A program made the translations under genes and the position numbers. Below the pieces are notes generated by a model that was not told where the DNA came from, ran no database searches, and saw only the letters and a list, made by a program, of their open reading frames with translations. Source: Balamuthia mandrillaris (Eukaryota; Discosea; Longamoebia; Balamuthiidae). From it: a stretch of 64,000 bases of DNA. Numbering within the stretch: the first letter of the stretch is position 1; every line of letters starts with the position of its first letter. The stretch covers positions 101,852 to 165,851 of the forward strand of contig JAVKOQ010000114.1 in the NCBI GenBank assembly GCA_031835245.1, given 5' to 3'. Of this stretch, positions 48,484 to 59,520 are shown in pieces.

Positions 48484-49101
48484 CGTCTTTGTCTTCCTTT
48501 ATCTTCTGCAATCAATTTTAGCTTAGCATTAATTTGTAGCTGTGCCACTCAATTGAGGAGCAGTATTGCTCATGTGTAGCAAACAGAAGGAAAGAACGAT
48601 CACAAAAAAAACCAACACCTACCCACTGTGACAGAGGAGGAGCCGAAAAAGGTGCAACTCAACAATAACGGACCGCTAGTACCGTATGTCTCACTTCCGT
48701 ATGTCTGACTTGCCAAGTCCACCATCTCCCAAGACCGACTCGATGTGGTCATTTGCCACTGTCCTCCCATCACGGCTTTTGCCTGGTCAAGCCAAGCTCA
48801 GCAACCATGCCTCCTTTCCGCTTTTCAACAACAAAAATAAAAAAAAAACAAAACAAAACAAAAAAAACTAAAACCACACAACCATCATCATGAGACGATG
48901 TGAAAACTCTTTTACAGCCGAGAGACTCCCAAGTTCTCAGGACAGAAAGAGAGTTGGTCGTTGCTCTCTGAAGGGGTACAAGGCATGCCTGCACGGCTCT
49001 GGACACGTCGACAAAAATTCATCTGTGAGGTGTTTTCTTCGCGTCGTCACGAACTGTAGCAGCTCCCGCCCCTTTACTACTTATCCTTGCTGCTTCACGC
49101 T
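48484..49101. promoter_or_regulatory. Divergent spacer between gene F and the hydroxyproline dehydratase gene
   Basis: 618 bp with no supported gene. A 7-of-8 match to TGTCGACA (CGTCGACA) lies at 49006-49013, about 90 bp upstream of the dehydratase ATG. An A-rich stretch lies at about 48835-48870. Confidence 0.4.
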
Positions 49102-50974
49102 ATGTTGCCCTCGCCGGTGAGGGCTGCTTGGACGACGGCGGGACGCAACGGCATGACCCCGTTTTTGTTGGGCCGCGGGACTACTGCTGCGCTCTGCGGT
49201 GGTGGAGGAAGAAGCAGCAGCGCCAACGTGGCTGGCGCCTCGTTGAGCGGCAGCTGCGCTTGGACGAAGAGCCGGCTGCGGTCCAGGGGGTATGCTGCCA
49301 CCACGACGAAAAGCTTGACGGGCAGCAGCCACGCCTCTTCTTCGCCTTCTGCTTCACGCTCAAACGTGTTGGGCGTTCCCACCCCAGCGTACAAGGAGTT
49401 CCTTGCTTCTCTCTTCTCTGCTCCTTCGGCTCAATTTCTCGGCTCCTCTTCTCCTGCTGCTCAGCCAGCGATAACCACTTTGGACATGCACACCGAGGGG
49501 GAGCCTTTGCGCATCGTGTTGAGCGGACTGGAGGAGCTTCTTCCTTTTGACATGAAGGGGACCATGCTGCAGCGTAGACGTTTTGTCCAACAGAACCTGG
49601 ACCACCTTCGTCGTTGCCTCATGTGGGAGCCTCGTGGCCATAGGTTTCTCTCTCTCTCTTCTCCTCTGCTTTCTGTTGTTTGTTCTGCTGTGCTCTGTTC
49701 TTCGTCACGTTTTTGTTTTTCGACTCAAGCTCACTCTTTCTCAATAGAGACATGTATGGATGTCTTTTGTTTTCTCCAGAGAGACCGGACTCTGATGTTG
49801 GCGTTTTGTTCCTGCACAACGAGGGACTCAGCTCCATGTGTGGCCACGGCATCATCGCTCTGACCAAAGCCATCGTAGAGCTTCGTCTTGCTCATTCTTG
49901 TTCTTCTTTGTCTTCTTCGTCTTCTTCTTTTCAAGAACTGCGCATAGACACTCCTGCTGGACTAGTTGAGGCGAAAGCATGGCTCGAAGATTCCAAACTA
50001 GCTTCCTCATCAGTTTCGACAAGCAAGCAAGTGAAACGAGTAACATTCGAAAACGTACCTTCCTTTGCGTATCGGTTGGACGTGCCCATTTGGGTGCCTG
50101 AACTGGCAAGAGAAGTGCGCGTGGACATAGGATGGGGTGGTGCCTTTTATGCTTACGTGCAGGAGGAGCAGCTGTGGAAGGGTGAAGAAGGAGGCAAACC
50201 TCGCGAAGCGTCAGACTACCGTTTGCTTGGAATGGCGGTGAAGCGAGCTGTCATGCAACAAGTGGAGCTTGTTCACCCATTTGAACAAGATCTCAGTTTC
50301 CTTTATGGTACCTTGCCTCTTCTTCTCCATTTGCTTCCAGGTTCGTAGTAGCTTACATGAGAACAAAGGAACCATCATCGTGGGAAAAGGACAAGCAGCA
50401 GGCTCTCACAGCAAAAACGTGTGCATCTTTGCTGATGGAGAGGTTGATCGCTGTCCCACCGGTACCTTCTTGCTCAACTGTGTTCTTATTTTGTTCGCCG
50501 TGTGTTCTCCCGTTTCATTCGCCTTATTGGGATAAATAACAGGCACGGGAGTAAGCGGACGGTTGGCTCTTCATCACGCAAAGAAAGAATTGTCTGTTGG
50601 TGAAACGATTGTGATAGAGAGCATACTTGGCACCACTTTTACTGGTTTCTTTCTTCTTTCACTTATCTCGTCTTACCTCGCTTATCCCTGCTCTCCATTC
50701 CTCCCATGAGATGCATCTCTCCTCCCTTCAGCCTCTTACTTCTGTCCTTTCTTATCTGTATCAAAACATAGGGAGGGTAGTGAAAGAAACCCAGTTTGGT
50801 TCGTTTAAAGCCATCATCCCGGAAGTCGGCGGAAGAGGTTCAGTACAGAAATCAGTAACGTTTTCTGTTAAGCAATCTCTCACCACTTTAAACAATGCAG
50901 CTTTTGTGACAGGATTCAACAAGTGGGTGTTAGATCCTGAAGATCCGTTGCGTTATGGCTTTATTCTTTCATGA
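49102..50974 (+). CDS. L3HYPDH: Trans-3-hydroxy-L-proline dehydratase (L3HYPDH), proline racemase family
   Basis: Exons 49102-49643, 49748-50307, 50369-50461, 50543-50644 and 50772-50974 (499 aa, in frame). An N-terminal extension of about 125 residues is Ala/Ser/Arg-rich and lacks acidic residues at first, as in a mitochondrial presequence. The enzyme starts at ITTLDMHTEGEPLRIV. The first catalytic Cys lies in EGLSSMCGHGIIALT; the second catalytic position is Thr in DRCPTGTGVSGRLALH. In true racemases it is Cys, and Thr there marks the dehydratase that converts trans-3-hydroxyproline to pyrroline-2-carboxylate. IGWGGAFYAYVQEEQLW and DPEDPLRYGFILS are also family signatures. Compared with the human enzyme (about 350 aa) the extra length is mainly at the N-terminus plus a small Ser-rich loop. 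Confidence 0.9.
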
Positions 50975-51057
50975 ACATCATTTCATCTACAGAAGAAAAC
51001 GAGGTGAGTTTTGCTTGTTCTTTGCTTTTTGGGTTGTGCACCTTTTAGAACAAGGTT

Positions 51058-51213
51058 TTATAGATTCTTGCTCTTCTGGTTGAGGACCCACAGTTTGTAA
51101 TTTAGCCAGGAAGCAAAGCTGACCCATCCCAAGTAAGGTACCAACAACAATCCTGCTGTCTTATCCACTTGATGGCTTTTATTGCATTTTTTTTTTTTTT
51201 GTTTAGAGGACAA

Positions 51214-51256
<43 letters not shown>

Positions 51257-51790
51257 ATAGAGGAGCAGGTAAAAAGGAGCAGAGAAAGAGTGAGAGAGAG
51301 AGAGACGTCACTTACAATAGAGCAACCGTTCCAGCCAAACTCACCCACAAAGCGCCAATATCCACTAACGCCAAGTCCATGCGCTTTGCCCCAAAGAAAA
51401 GGCCGCTCCAAGCAAAGTTGAACCCCAGTTGCGCAGCATAGGCTCCCAACGCAAGACCATGTTGCTCAAAGCCGCCTTGTCTCCACACCAAGTAGGATGC
51501 ATACCCCATCGAAGCCTGCACAGCAAACAAAAACAGAAAGGCTCAGCTCTTCAAGATGTAGAGGAAGAACAACAACAACACTAAAAAACAATGTGTACGT
51601 AGAGTGCAGTCCAAACAGGCCCAAAGACCCAACTGGGAGGTGTCAAAGGGGGCTTCTTCAACGCGTTGTACCAACCACCATTGCTCTCCCCCTTCGCCGC
51701 CCTGGGAGAGAAGAGGTAGCCGCCCACCAGACCGCCCACCACCGGCAAGGCGATAGCCATGCCAAGAGCGAAGCCTTGCCTCTCCTCCAT
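51058..51790 (-). CDS. TSPO: Translocator protein TSPO (tryptophan-rich sensory protein)
   Basis: Exons 51599-51790, 51316-51515 and 51058-51175 (169 aa, in frame), the normal TSPO length. Family hallmarks: W-x6[19 protein letters not shown], [52 protein letters not shown]. Five membrane helices are visible. TSPO resides in the outer mitochondrial membrane and binds porphyrins and sterols. Convergent with the dehydratase gene (83 bp between stops) and divergent from gene E. Confidence 0.93.
51223..51305. repeat. (GA)n tract in intron 2 of TSPO
   Basis: GA runs on plus (CT on the sense strand) at 51223-51255 and 51291-51305, between the donor at 51315 and the acceptor at 51176. Confidence 0.75.
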
Positions 51791-52179
51791 TCTTTTTTTT
51801 TTTTGTTTGTTTGTTTGCTTGCTACGTTTTTTTGTTTTTTTCCCCTACGTGTTCTCGCTACGCTGCGGAACGCTTCAACTCTGATGCCATGACGCACCAC
51901 ACGCACCGACAGGACGTCAGCATCGGTCACCGTGGATCCGATGGTGCGATAATTTTTACGATTTAATGATTGTCGACAAATAATTGATATTTGTCGGCAA
52001 TTTTGATTCCGATCTTCGGACAATCGTTTTTTTTTGATTTTCTTCCATTATCTTCAACCAGTGGGGATTATTTGTCGACAATCCAAACATGGAGAAATTA
52101 GATACTTCGATTAATTAACAACAATCAATCGCTGGCAGAGGAAAGATTGTCGTTTTGCTACACGGCCTCTGGTGCGGTG
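51791..52179. promoter_or_regulatory. Bidirectional promoter region TSPO / gene E with TGTCGACA sites
   Basis: Perfect TGTCGACA occurs at 51971-51978 and 52073-52080, with a variant TGTCGGCA between them at about 51992. The flanks ATTG...AAAT around the sites are similar, so the motif may be longer than eight bases. The 389 bp separate two divergent start codons. Confidence 0.55.
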
Positions 52180-54979
52180 ATGGGCGCGAACACATGTTTT
52201 GTCGTTGGTCTGGTCTTGTTGGTCTGGTTGTGCGGCTTTGCCTGGGCGACAACCGGTGAGAGGAAGGATCGTTTTTTTGGCTCTCCTTAGCAAGCAAGGG
52301 CTTAACATTGTTGCCCGTATTGCAGGTTACTTTTCGCCCGATGGTGCAGGGTCTGCATGTCTCGAAACGGAACCGTGCAACAACCCTTTTACGGTGGCCA
52401 TTGAGTTTGACGAGTACATTCTTGCCGCCGGGGAGTATAGCATGACAGCAACTGTAGAACTTGACAGAAATGTTACATACAGGTCTACCTTTTTTTTTTT
52501 CAAACCCCTGTTTTCTCTTTGTCTCTTCTTCTGTTTTGCCAGTTTAAAACCTTCTTTGCTCGTCCTTCCTCTTCTTTTTTGACAAACAAAAAACGTTAAA
52601 CGCTTGCTTTTCTTTAATAGGGGAAGAGACGGAGACCAACCGGCAGTGATAAAAGGGGCGTCTGATTCCGCGTCTTGTTTCAGCCTTGATCATATAAACA
52701 GTGTCTCCTACAGCCTTACCTTCCACCATCTGGTCATTGAATGTCCCACCAACGCTGCTTTCTTCTTACGCCCATTCAACCCCATAAATGTGGAGTTGAG
52801 CGACGTGGTCATTCGAAACTCCTTTGGTGGCTTCGTTCTCAGCGTCCCTGCTACTGGAGAATACGAGCTAAGCTCGTTGAGGATGACGAATGTACAAGTG
52901 AGAAACACTGTATGTGGAGCACCTGAGTGGAGTGGTTTGTACTATGTGGTTGTTTAGTCTCTATGAATGTATACTGATAGTGCATGGCCTGTGCCTTCTT
53001 CTACAGAGCCAATGATACTAATCAGCGTTGATTGGGCATTTGACAAGGTTTCATTTATTGATAACTGTGTTAAGAATACTGATACAAGTGAGATGTTTTA
53101 CTTGTTTGTGTTTTCTTCCTTGCTGACCTTAACATACCCTGTAATATTCAGTGATAGCAGTGGTGCAGGACTGCAATGTTACAAGCAGCGGGGGCACACT
53201 TCTCTTTCAAGGCAATGGTGGAAAATATATTCTTAGGCTGCAAGAACACACCATTTTTACCATGCATGGCGCAGATATGCTATTTGAAAATAATACAGCA
53301 CTTACGTTAGGTTCGTTAAAGTTCTGTTGGTGTTTGCTTTTTGGATTTCGTTCGTTGAACTTTTTCATTGCTTTGTCTTCATTCGCTTATAAACTTTCTT
53401 TTACGTTTTATTGGCAGCGAGCTTGGAGGATCAGAGCTCATTGCGAACAAATGGGATGCTCTCTTTCAAATACAACTCCGTTGCGAACCAGTTGCTATAT
53501 TTTCCAAATGGGTCGGCCGCGACCCTTCATAGTCTCCTTCCCATTCAACTCCAAGGAAATAACGACAAGCCCTTGCTTGTCGTTGAAAGCCCAAGTACGT
53601 CGGAGGTGTGCATCACTCCATGCGAAGAGGGTGAGCTTGTCTGTGATTGCAACGACCGACCTCTCCTTTCATGGAGCATTCCATCTACTTCCCTGCAACT
53701 GCCTTCTTCGGGCTTGCTTGCACTTCCTCTTCTTCTTAGCTCTTTTTTCCATAATATAATGGATTTGCAGTTCTCCTTGGAGCTCTCTGACGGACTAGTT
53801 TACGGACAACACTTCACCACACAACCTCCTCCATTCAATCCAAATCATGCTTCTGTGATAAATGTGTCAGTGGAGATTCTTCCATTTGAGGTGGACGCTC
53901 AGTTAAACATTACCCAGGCAAATGCCTTACCGCAAGAAGAAGTCATCACCATCCGAGTGGCGCCCAACTTCTGGAGTGACTCTTTCTTCGTAAATATGAC
54001 CTTCATTCAAGTTTTCATCCAACCATCCCCTCCTCCCAGCTATCAACCTGACCAAGCCACCGTCTTGGTTACCTTCCCGAATCCGACAAAACCAGACCAC
54101 ACTCTTTCTTTCCTTGATCCACAAGATGACAACCAAACTCTGACCAACCGCTCTGTCTCCGCTCAGTTCGCTACGTTGATGGAGGTAGATGAAGACGGAG
54201 AAGTTGTTGCTATGGTGTCTTTGAAGGAAACCGAGTTCGAGGCACAGGAGTTCGACAACGTTACATTCAACCTCAACAATGCTCTTCCGTTCTTCTCCTT
54301 CTCCACCAATATCACCGTTCTGACAATGTTCATTGGAAACGGAGAAGAAACAACGAAAACAAACCTTACAGAGAGCATCATAATGGAAGTGGAGTTCACC
54401 ATGTTCGTAGAAGAGCAAGTGGTCTCTTTTGCAGGGGTGGAGCAGGTCATGGCGGCCAACACCCTCAAGTGGAGTTTATTGCTATCCTCTTGGCCCTTCC
54501 AACACCCCACCCATTCCTTGGAGCTGCATCTCTTCCTCTCCAGCGAGGATGGACCCATCTCCTCGCTATCCGAAGAGCAATCAGGAGAAACCCAAGTGTG
54601 GGTGTTGAAGCTTGGGACAGAGAACACTGAGATCCCGGTGAACGTCCTGCCCTTGGCTCTTCTCCTTAACGAGCATAACGACGAGCAACCACAACAGGTG
54701 ACGGTGAGCGCGGAATGGAAAGACGAAGCGCAGGAGTTGGTGATCCGTTTGCCTTGGTTCGGCCAAGGCTCCTTGTTACTGGATCCCGACATGTCGTTGC
54801 TGGTGGCGGAAGAATCAAAGGAAGAAGACGATGAGGATGACGGGCTGTGGTGGAAGGTCACCGTCCCGGTGGTGTTGTTCGTCATCTTGGTGGCAGGAGT
54901 GGCGGTGGCGGTGGTCGTGTTCGTGCAAAAGAAACAGAGTCGCAAGACCATCAACCAACGCGCCCACGTCAACTATTAA
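52180..54979 (+). CDS. Family member E: shorter type I membrane protein with beta-helix-like ectodomain
   Basis: Exons 52180-52255, 52326-52482, 52621-52934, 53007-53087, 53152-53310 and 53418-54979 (782 aa, in frame). The ATG at 52180 gives a signal peptide (FVVGLVLLVWLCGFAWA). The N-terminal Cys motif is CLETEPCNNPFTVAIE. Rung-like repeats: LSDVVIRNSFGGFVLSV, ILISVDWAFDKVSFIDN and MHGADMLFENNTALT. The last exon has CITPCEEGELVCDC, LLSWSIPSTSLQLP, TLKWSLLLSSWPF, then a diverged LLLDPDMSLLVAEE in place of YDPD, an acidic linker, LWWKVTVPVVLFVILV and a TM helix with a KKQSRK tail. It is the most diverged beta-helix member and has fewer repeat exons than A-D. Confidence 0.82.
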
Positions 54980-55110
54980 ACTTTCATCTCTTTCGCGATG
55001 GTTTCTCTTTTATATTGTATAAAAGAAGACGTGTATTACAAGAGTTATACTAAAAGAGAAGAAGGATCTGAAACGAAAGCAGAGAGACCTTCAACAAGAA
55101 ACAAACGACG

Positions 55111-55626
55111 ATGGGCAATATTTTCGGTGCGCCTGCATTACGATCTAAACCATGTTCGTTAGTTCCAAGCTTCTCTTTTTTCGTTTGTTTCGGGATGAGA
55201 CGTCCAAACACGCTTTTCTTCAAAAAATAAAAAAGGGAGAAGGAGCTCCTACTTCACCCTTGTGGACTTTCATATGCGGTGGAGCGACTGTGGGTCCATA
55301 CTCTTCATGAACGGGCAGGAGGAACTCTTCGATCTGGGCTGCGTCTACTGCGACGCCGCCAACCAGGTGGAAGAGCTCTTCCACCTTTCAGATACCGACC
55401 AAGGTTAGCGGAGGAGAGGGGAGGGGTTTCCAGTTCGTTATTTTTTTTTCCTCATCCTTTGTCACAAGGATACGCTATTCAAGTATGGGCTGGGAAAGAA
55501 CCCGAGGATCCGTACGTCTACATAGAGCATGGCCCGGAGGTGTGCACCTTTGACGCCTGGTACCGGGTTCCTATCTCCATCTTTCGCCATGCCTTTGCCA
55601 ACCTGGGAACACCGCCATCCTCCTGA
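55111..55626 (+). CDS. Small orphan protein with N-myristoylation-like start, tandem paralog 1
   Basis: Exons 55111-55157, 55240-55403 and 55469-55626 (122 aa, in frame). The product starts MGNIFGAPALRSK: Gly2 with Gly6 and later Ser/basic residues resembles an N-myristoylation signal. The body (YFTLVDFHMRWSD, GSILFMNGQEELFDLGCVY, VEELFHLSDTDQ, DPYVYIEHGPEV, WYRVPISIFRHAFAN) matches the next gene closely. I do not recognise the domain; it looks like a small all-beta plus C-terminal-helix fold. Confidence 0.65.
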
Positions 55627-55682
55627 AGGAAAAAAGATCAAGCAAACGGAGGAACAGCAGCAGAATGAAGGACAAAACAAGA

Positions 55683-55687
<5 letters not shown>

Positions 55688-55724
<37 letters not shown>
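55688..55724. repeat. (GA)n tract between the tandem orphan pair
   Basis: A GA dinucleotide run of about 37 bp in the 164-bp spacer between the two genes. Confidence 0.8.
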
Positions 55725-55726
<2 letters not shown>

Positions 55727-55790
55727 GTAAATAAAGCATTACTATAATCATTAAAAAATAGAAAGAAGAGCAGAACAAAACAAACCGGGA

Positions 55791-56333
55791 ATGCATAGAA
55801 CGTCTTCTTCTCCTGACTTACACAAAGAGCCTTGTTGGTCGCTCTCATTCATCCTCTGTGTCTGTTCTTTGGGTTTGCTGCTGACTTGTTTGTGTGACAC
55901 AGCGGCTGATGAGCTTTACTTCACGGTGGACAACTTCAGCATGGCTCTCGGCCGCGACGGAGAGAGCATTTGCTTCATGGCAGGACGGGAAGAGCTCTTT
56001 GATATGGCCATCGTTTTCGACCCACCCCACCCTAACACGGTTGAAGAGCTCTTCACTTATTCTGACACTGACGAGGGTCTTTTTCTTTTTGTTCTTGTTC
56101 TTCTTCTTCTTTTTCTTCTTCTTCTTCTTCTTCTTCTTCTTCTTCTTTTTGTTTAGTAGTTCTGAAAACTTGGTGAACAATAAACAGGATATAACATAGA
56201 GATATCGGTTGGGGACGATGCGTATGTTTACATAGAGCATGGCCATGAAGTCAGCAAGTCTGACACTTGGTACCGAGTTCCCATTTCGGTCTTTCGACAG
56301 GCGTTCGCCAACTTTAAGAAGAGACAAAAATAA
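55791..56333 (+). CDS. Small orphan protein, tandem paralog 2
   Basis: Preferred model: exons 55791-55833, 55903-56076 and 56188-56333 (120 aa, matching the 122 aa of its neighbour and the same exon layout). Without the first intron the same frame gives 143 aa with a hydrophobic stretch (LSFILCVCSLGLLLTCLC) that would look like a signal anchor; I think that is read-through intron. Conserved blocks: LYFTVDNFSMALG, ESICFMAGREELFDMA, VEELFTYSDTDEG, YVYIEHGHEV, WYRVPISVFRQAFAN. It lacks the myristoylation-like start of paralog 1. Intron 2 holds a CTT tract (56085-56150). Confidence 0.6.
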
Positions 56334-56724
56334 CAAAAGACTTGCAGGCAATGGGCTGTTAGTTACTTCACATACAAAAGAACCAAATCAACTCACCAAA
56401 GCAGGAGAGAAAGGCAGAGCGGCAGAGAGACGGGAGAGAAAGAGAGATTTTGCACAAACAAGCAAAGGAGCGTTACTTCACAAAAGATCAGCCGATTTTG
56501 GAGCAGCTATGGAATTGTTACGTAATATCTCAGGATCCAGCTCCACTACCTGCCCTATATCCAATATGATCCTTTTGTTGTTGAAAGATAATCGTTAGAG
56601 GAGGAAAGAGGGGGGAAAAGGAGAAGAGAAGGGAAGAGGGAGAAAGAGCAGCAAACAGAAAGAGAAGTAGGAAAGAGAAAGAAAATAACGAAAAGACAAG
56701 AAAATAAAGGAGAGTAGTAAAGAG
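56334..56724. other. Purine-rich spacer between convergent genes
   Basis: About 390 bp rich in GA/AG on plus, between the stop of the orphan gene and the stop of the protease gene. I see no supported gene or RNA here. Confidence 0.4.
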
Positions 56725-59001
56725 CTAGTGGAGAAGATACGTGGTTCCAGCCTCTCCGACGTCAAATCTTAAGAAGTCGTCCTGTAGCCGCTGAGATGGT
56801 GATGCACAAGAACCTTTTTCGTCTTGCGAAGGAGAAAATGATGTTACATCCTTCTCATCTTCTTGTTTGTTGCTGTCTTGTGCTGCGTTTGCTTCTGTAT
56901 CTTTCTCTTTTTCCTCTTGTTGCTGTTGCTCTGCTGCTTTGTTTTCCGGTTGCTTTCGTTCATGATAACGAGCCACCGCTTCTTCCACCAATGTCACCAG
57001 ATGCTTCAGTGATTGAACATTCTGTCCGTTGAAGCGGTACAGCACTGTGCACCAACCGCCAGCTGTGTAGCCTATTGTAGCCTTGGAGGACAACATTTGG
57101 GCGAGGATCACGATTTCGCTTCTTTCTTTTGTGGGCAAACTATAGAAGAAACTGTGAACTAGCGCGCTAGGAGCGCGTTTCTGCCAGTCTACACCATACC
57201 TTTAAAGCCATGTAAATACTAGAGAGAGATTGGAACAAAGGCACAGCCAACAGAGCGGCACCATAGAGCAAGCTACGAACCAAGAGAGAAGGAACGGGAC
57301 AGATAAAGGAATGAATACAAGCCCGCCAATGACGTAGTAACTGGCAAAGCAATCGAAGCCATGAATCCGAGGCACTAGAGTTGGCGTATGGGCTACCGTT
57401 GCTTCTAGCTCCACAACCTTACCTTGTCGCAGTACTGTAAGCCGGCAGTTGTCTCCTGTATACTTCATTCCTGGTTTCACATTAGAAAAAAGAAAGCGAG
57501 AAAACAAGAACACAAAAGAACAAACCAATGAGGTGTGTCCAAGAGATTCGTTCCTCGCCACGATACACAATCGTAGCATCATCCGCGATGGAAACTCCAT
57601 CGAAGCTCAAAAGAATGTCCTCTTCTTGCAGTGCATTGGAAAAAGTGGACTTGGGATTGACAGAAGTGACCAGCACGCCGCTTTGTTTATCATCCATGCT
57701 GTAGTACCGCCTTATAGAAGGGTTTTCCATGTTTGCTACCTGCACGTTGTTCTATTAACATTTTATGCACAACACAATAAACACAGGCAGAGAATACGGA
57801 CTCTAAGCCCAGGCGTACAGAATGACACGCGGCCAGTAGCATCATACTCGGTGAGAAAGCGCTGGATAACAGGCACTGGAATGATGTGTCTATTATTCGA
57901 TGTTAGAGTTAGCAACCTTCTTCTTCAGACACAGTGGTATAATTCGCATAGGCAAGAAAATTGCTAGCATACCCTATAAGTTGCGCTTTGAGTTTTCGTG
58001 AAAACGCAATACCAACTACTTTCGTTCCTTGGAAAACAGGTCCTCCTGTAGGTTACGTTTTAGTGAGTGTGCAAATGAATGCCAACACAAGGACAAAAGA
58101 AACGAAGAGCAACATAAATAATAAGAGAGAGAGGAGAGAGGAGAGAGAGAGAGAGAGAGAGAAGCAACCAGAATTGCCAGAGTTGATAGCAGCATCAATC
58201 TGAACGGCCAACAATGAGCAGAAGCGATTCACAAAGGTCCTTACGTCCACCCTCGAGACCACTCCACAAGTGACGCTGATGTTGTCGCCGCCGGTTGGAT
58301 AGCCCACACAGGTCACCGACTCCTGCAGTTGTGGCACAGCCCCAAATTCGAGCGGCTTGTGGCCCTCCCAGAAGGCCTCATCCTGAACGCGCAGAAGCGC
58401 AATGTCACATTGGTAGCCTATGCACAGCACCTCCGCCATGTAGCGCTTCGGACTGCCGTGTCGCCTCACCCTTTGAAAAAAAGAGTTTGAGAAGAGACCA
58501 AATGACCAGCAGAGGAGAGAGGAAGAGAGGAGAGGGAGAGAGAGAACGAGAGAGGGAGGGGAACGAAAGGACGAGGAAACGGATAATGAGAGCCGAGTCA
58601 AAGAGGCGAGAGGAAAGAGAGCAGAGAGCAGAGAGAGCGTACATGATGGTGGTAAAGTTTTCAACGACATGAGCGTTAGTGAGAATCCGTTTCCCGCCTA
58701 TGATGAAGCCAGAGCCAGACGAGTTCTTTGGCCCCTTTTTCTGCCAAGGCCTCTTGTAGGACACGGAGCTCTTCACGGTGAAGACTTTGACCACAGAACT
58801 CAAAGGGATGGCATGGAGCAGGCTCTGCTGTCTTTTGGGCTGTTTTTTTGCTCTTGAGGCCTTGGTCTGTGGTGTCTGTGGTGGTTGCTGCTGTTGCTCT
58901 TCCTCCTCCTCCTCTTCCTCCTCCGCTTCCTCCTCCTGCTCTGCCTCCTCCTTCTCGTTCTTCTCTTCCAGAGAACCACTGCTCGCTCCTTCCTCTTCCA
59001 T
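56725..59001 (-). CDS. DEG/HtrA serine protease with PDZ domains (DEG9-like)
   Basis: Exons 58643-59001, 58169-58470, 57973-58045, 57802-57889, 57526-57751, 57281-57470 and 56725-57199 (570 aa, in frame). An acidic then basic N-terminus (EEEQQQQPPQTPQTKASRAK...KKQPKRQ) could carry a nuclear signal. The trypsin-like domain has all three catalytic residues: His in ILTNAHVV, Asp in YQCDIALLRV and Ser in AAINSGNSGGPVF. PDZ-like parts follow: VQVANMENPSIRRYYSM, LQEEDILLSFDGVSI, then YYVIGGLVFIPLSVPFL and SEIVILAQMLSSKATIGY. This C-terminal layout is that of plant DEG1/2/9-type proteases, which degrade misfolded or regulatory proteins. A low-complexity Gln/Glu insert lies near the C-terminus. Confidence 0.88.
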
Positions 59002-59351
59002 CGCTACTCCTTTTTTTTTTAATTTTTTGTCGAAATGTGTTGTCCTTCATGACGACCTGAGTTTTAACACGTAGAATGAGAGTCGTGTCGGATATAATTT
59101 CACGACGACATGAACAGAAAAAGGGAAAAACATACAAAAAAGAATGAAAAAAAAAAGCAAAAAGTTGAAAGGAGGAATGTTAGGTTATGAAACACACAGT
59201 TTTCAGGCTTCTGGCTTTGTTGTTGTTGTTCGTTCTTCTTCTTCTTGTTCTTGTTCTTCTTCTTGTTCTTCTTCTTCTTCTTCTTTGTGAGTTGGGCCAA
59301 ACCACAAAGTGTTTTTTGTTTTTTGTGTTTTAAATGGATTTTTTTTGTTTC
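59002..59351. other. Intergenic spacer with CTT tract
   Basis: 350 bp between the protease start and the Rpt1 stop. It holds a partial GTCGA site (TTGTCGAAA at about 59027), A-rich sequence and a CTT/TTG run at about 59235-59285. No gene seen. Confidence 0.4.
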
Positions 59352-59489
59352 TTAGTTGTAAACCATGTACTTGGGCGTCGCCGAGAACTTGGCATAACCT
59401 TTGATGACCTTGTTGATGGAATCCAGGAAATCCTTCTCGCTTACCGTCTGCCATTTGAATGAAACATAAGTAAACAAATATGGAAGTAT

Positions 59490-59520
<31 letters not shown>

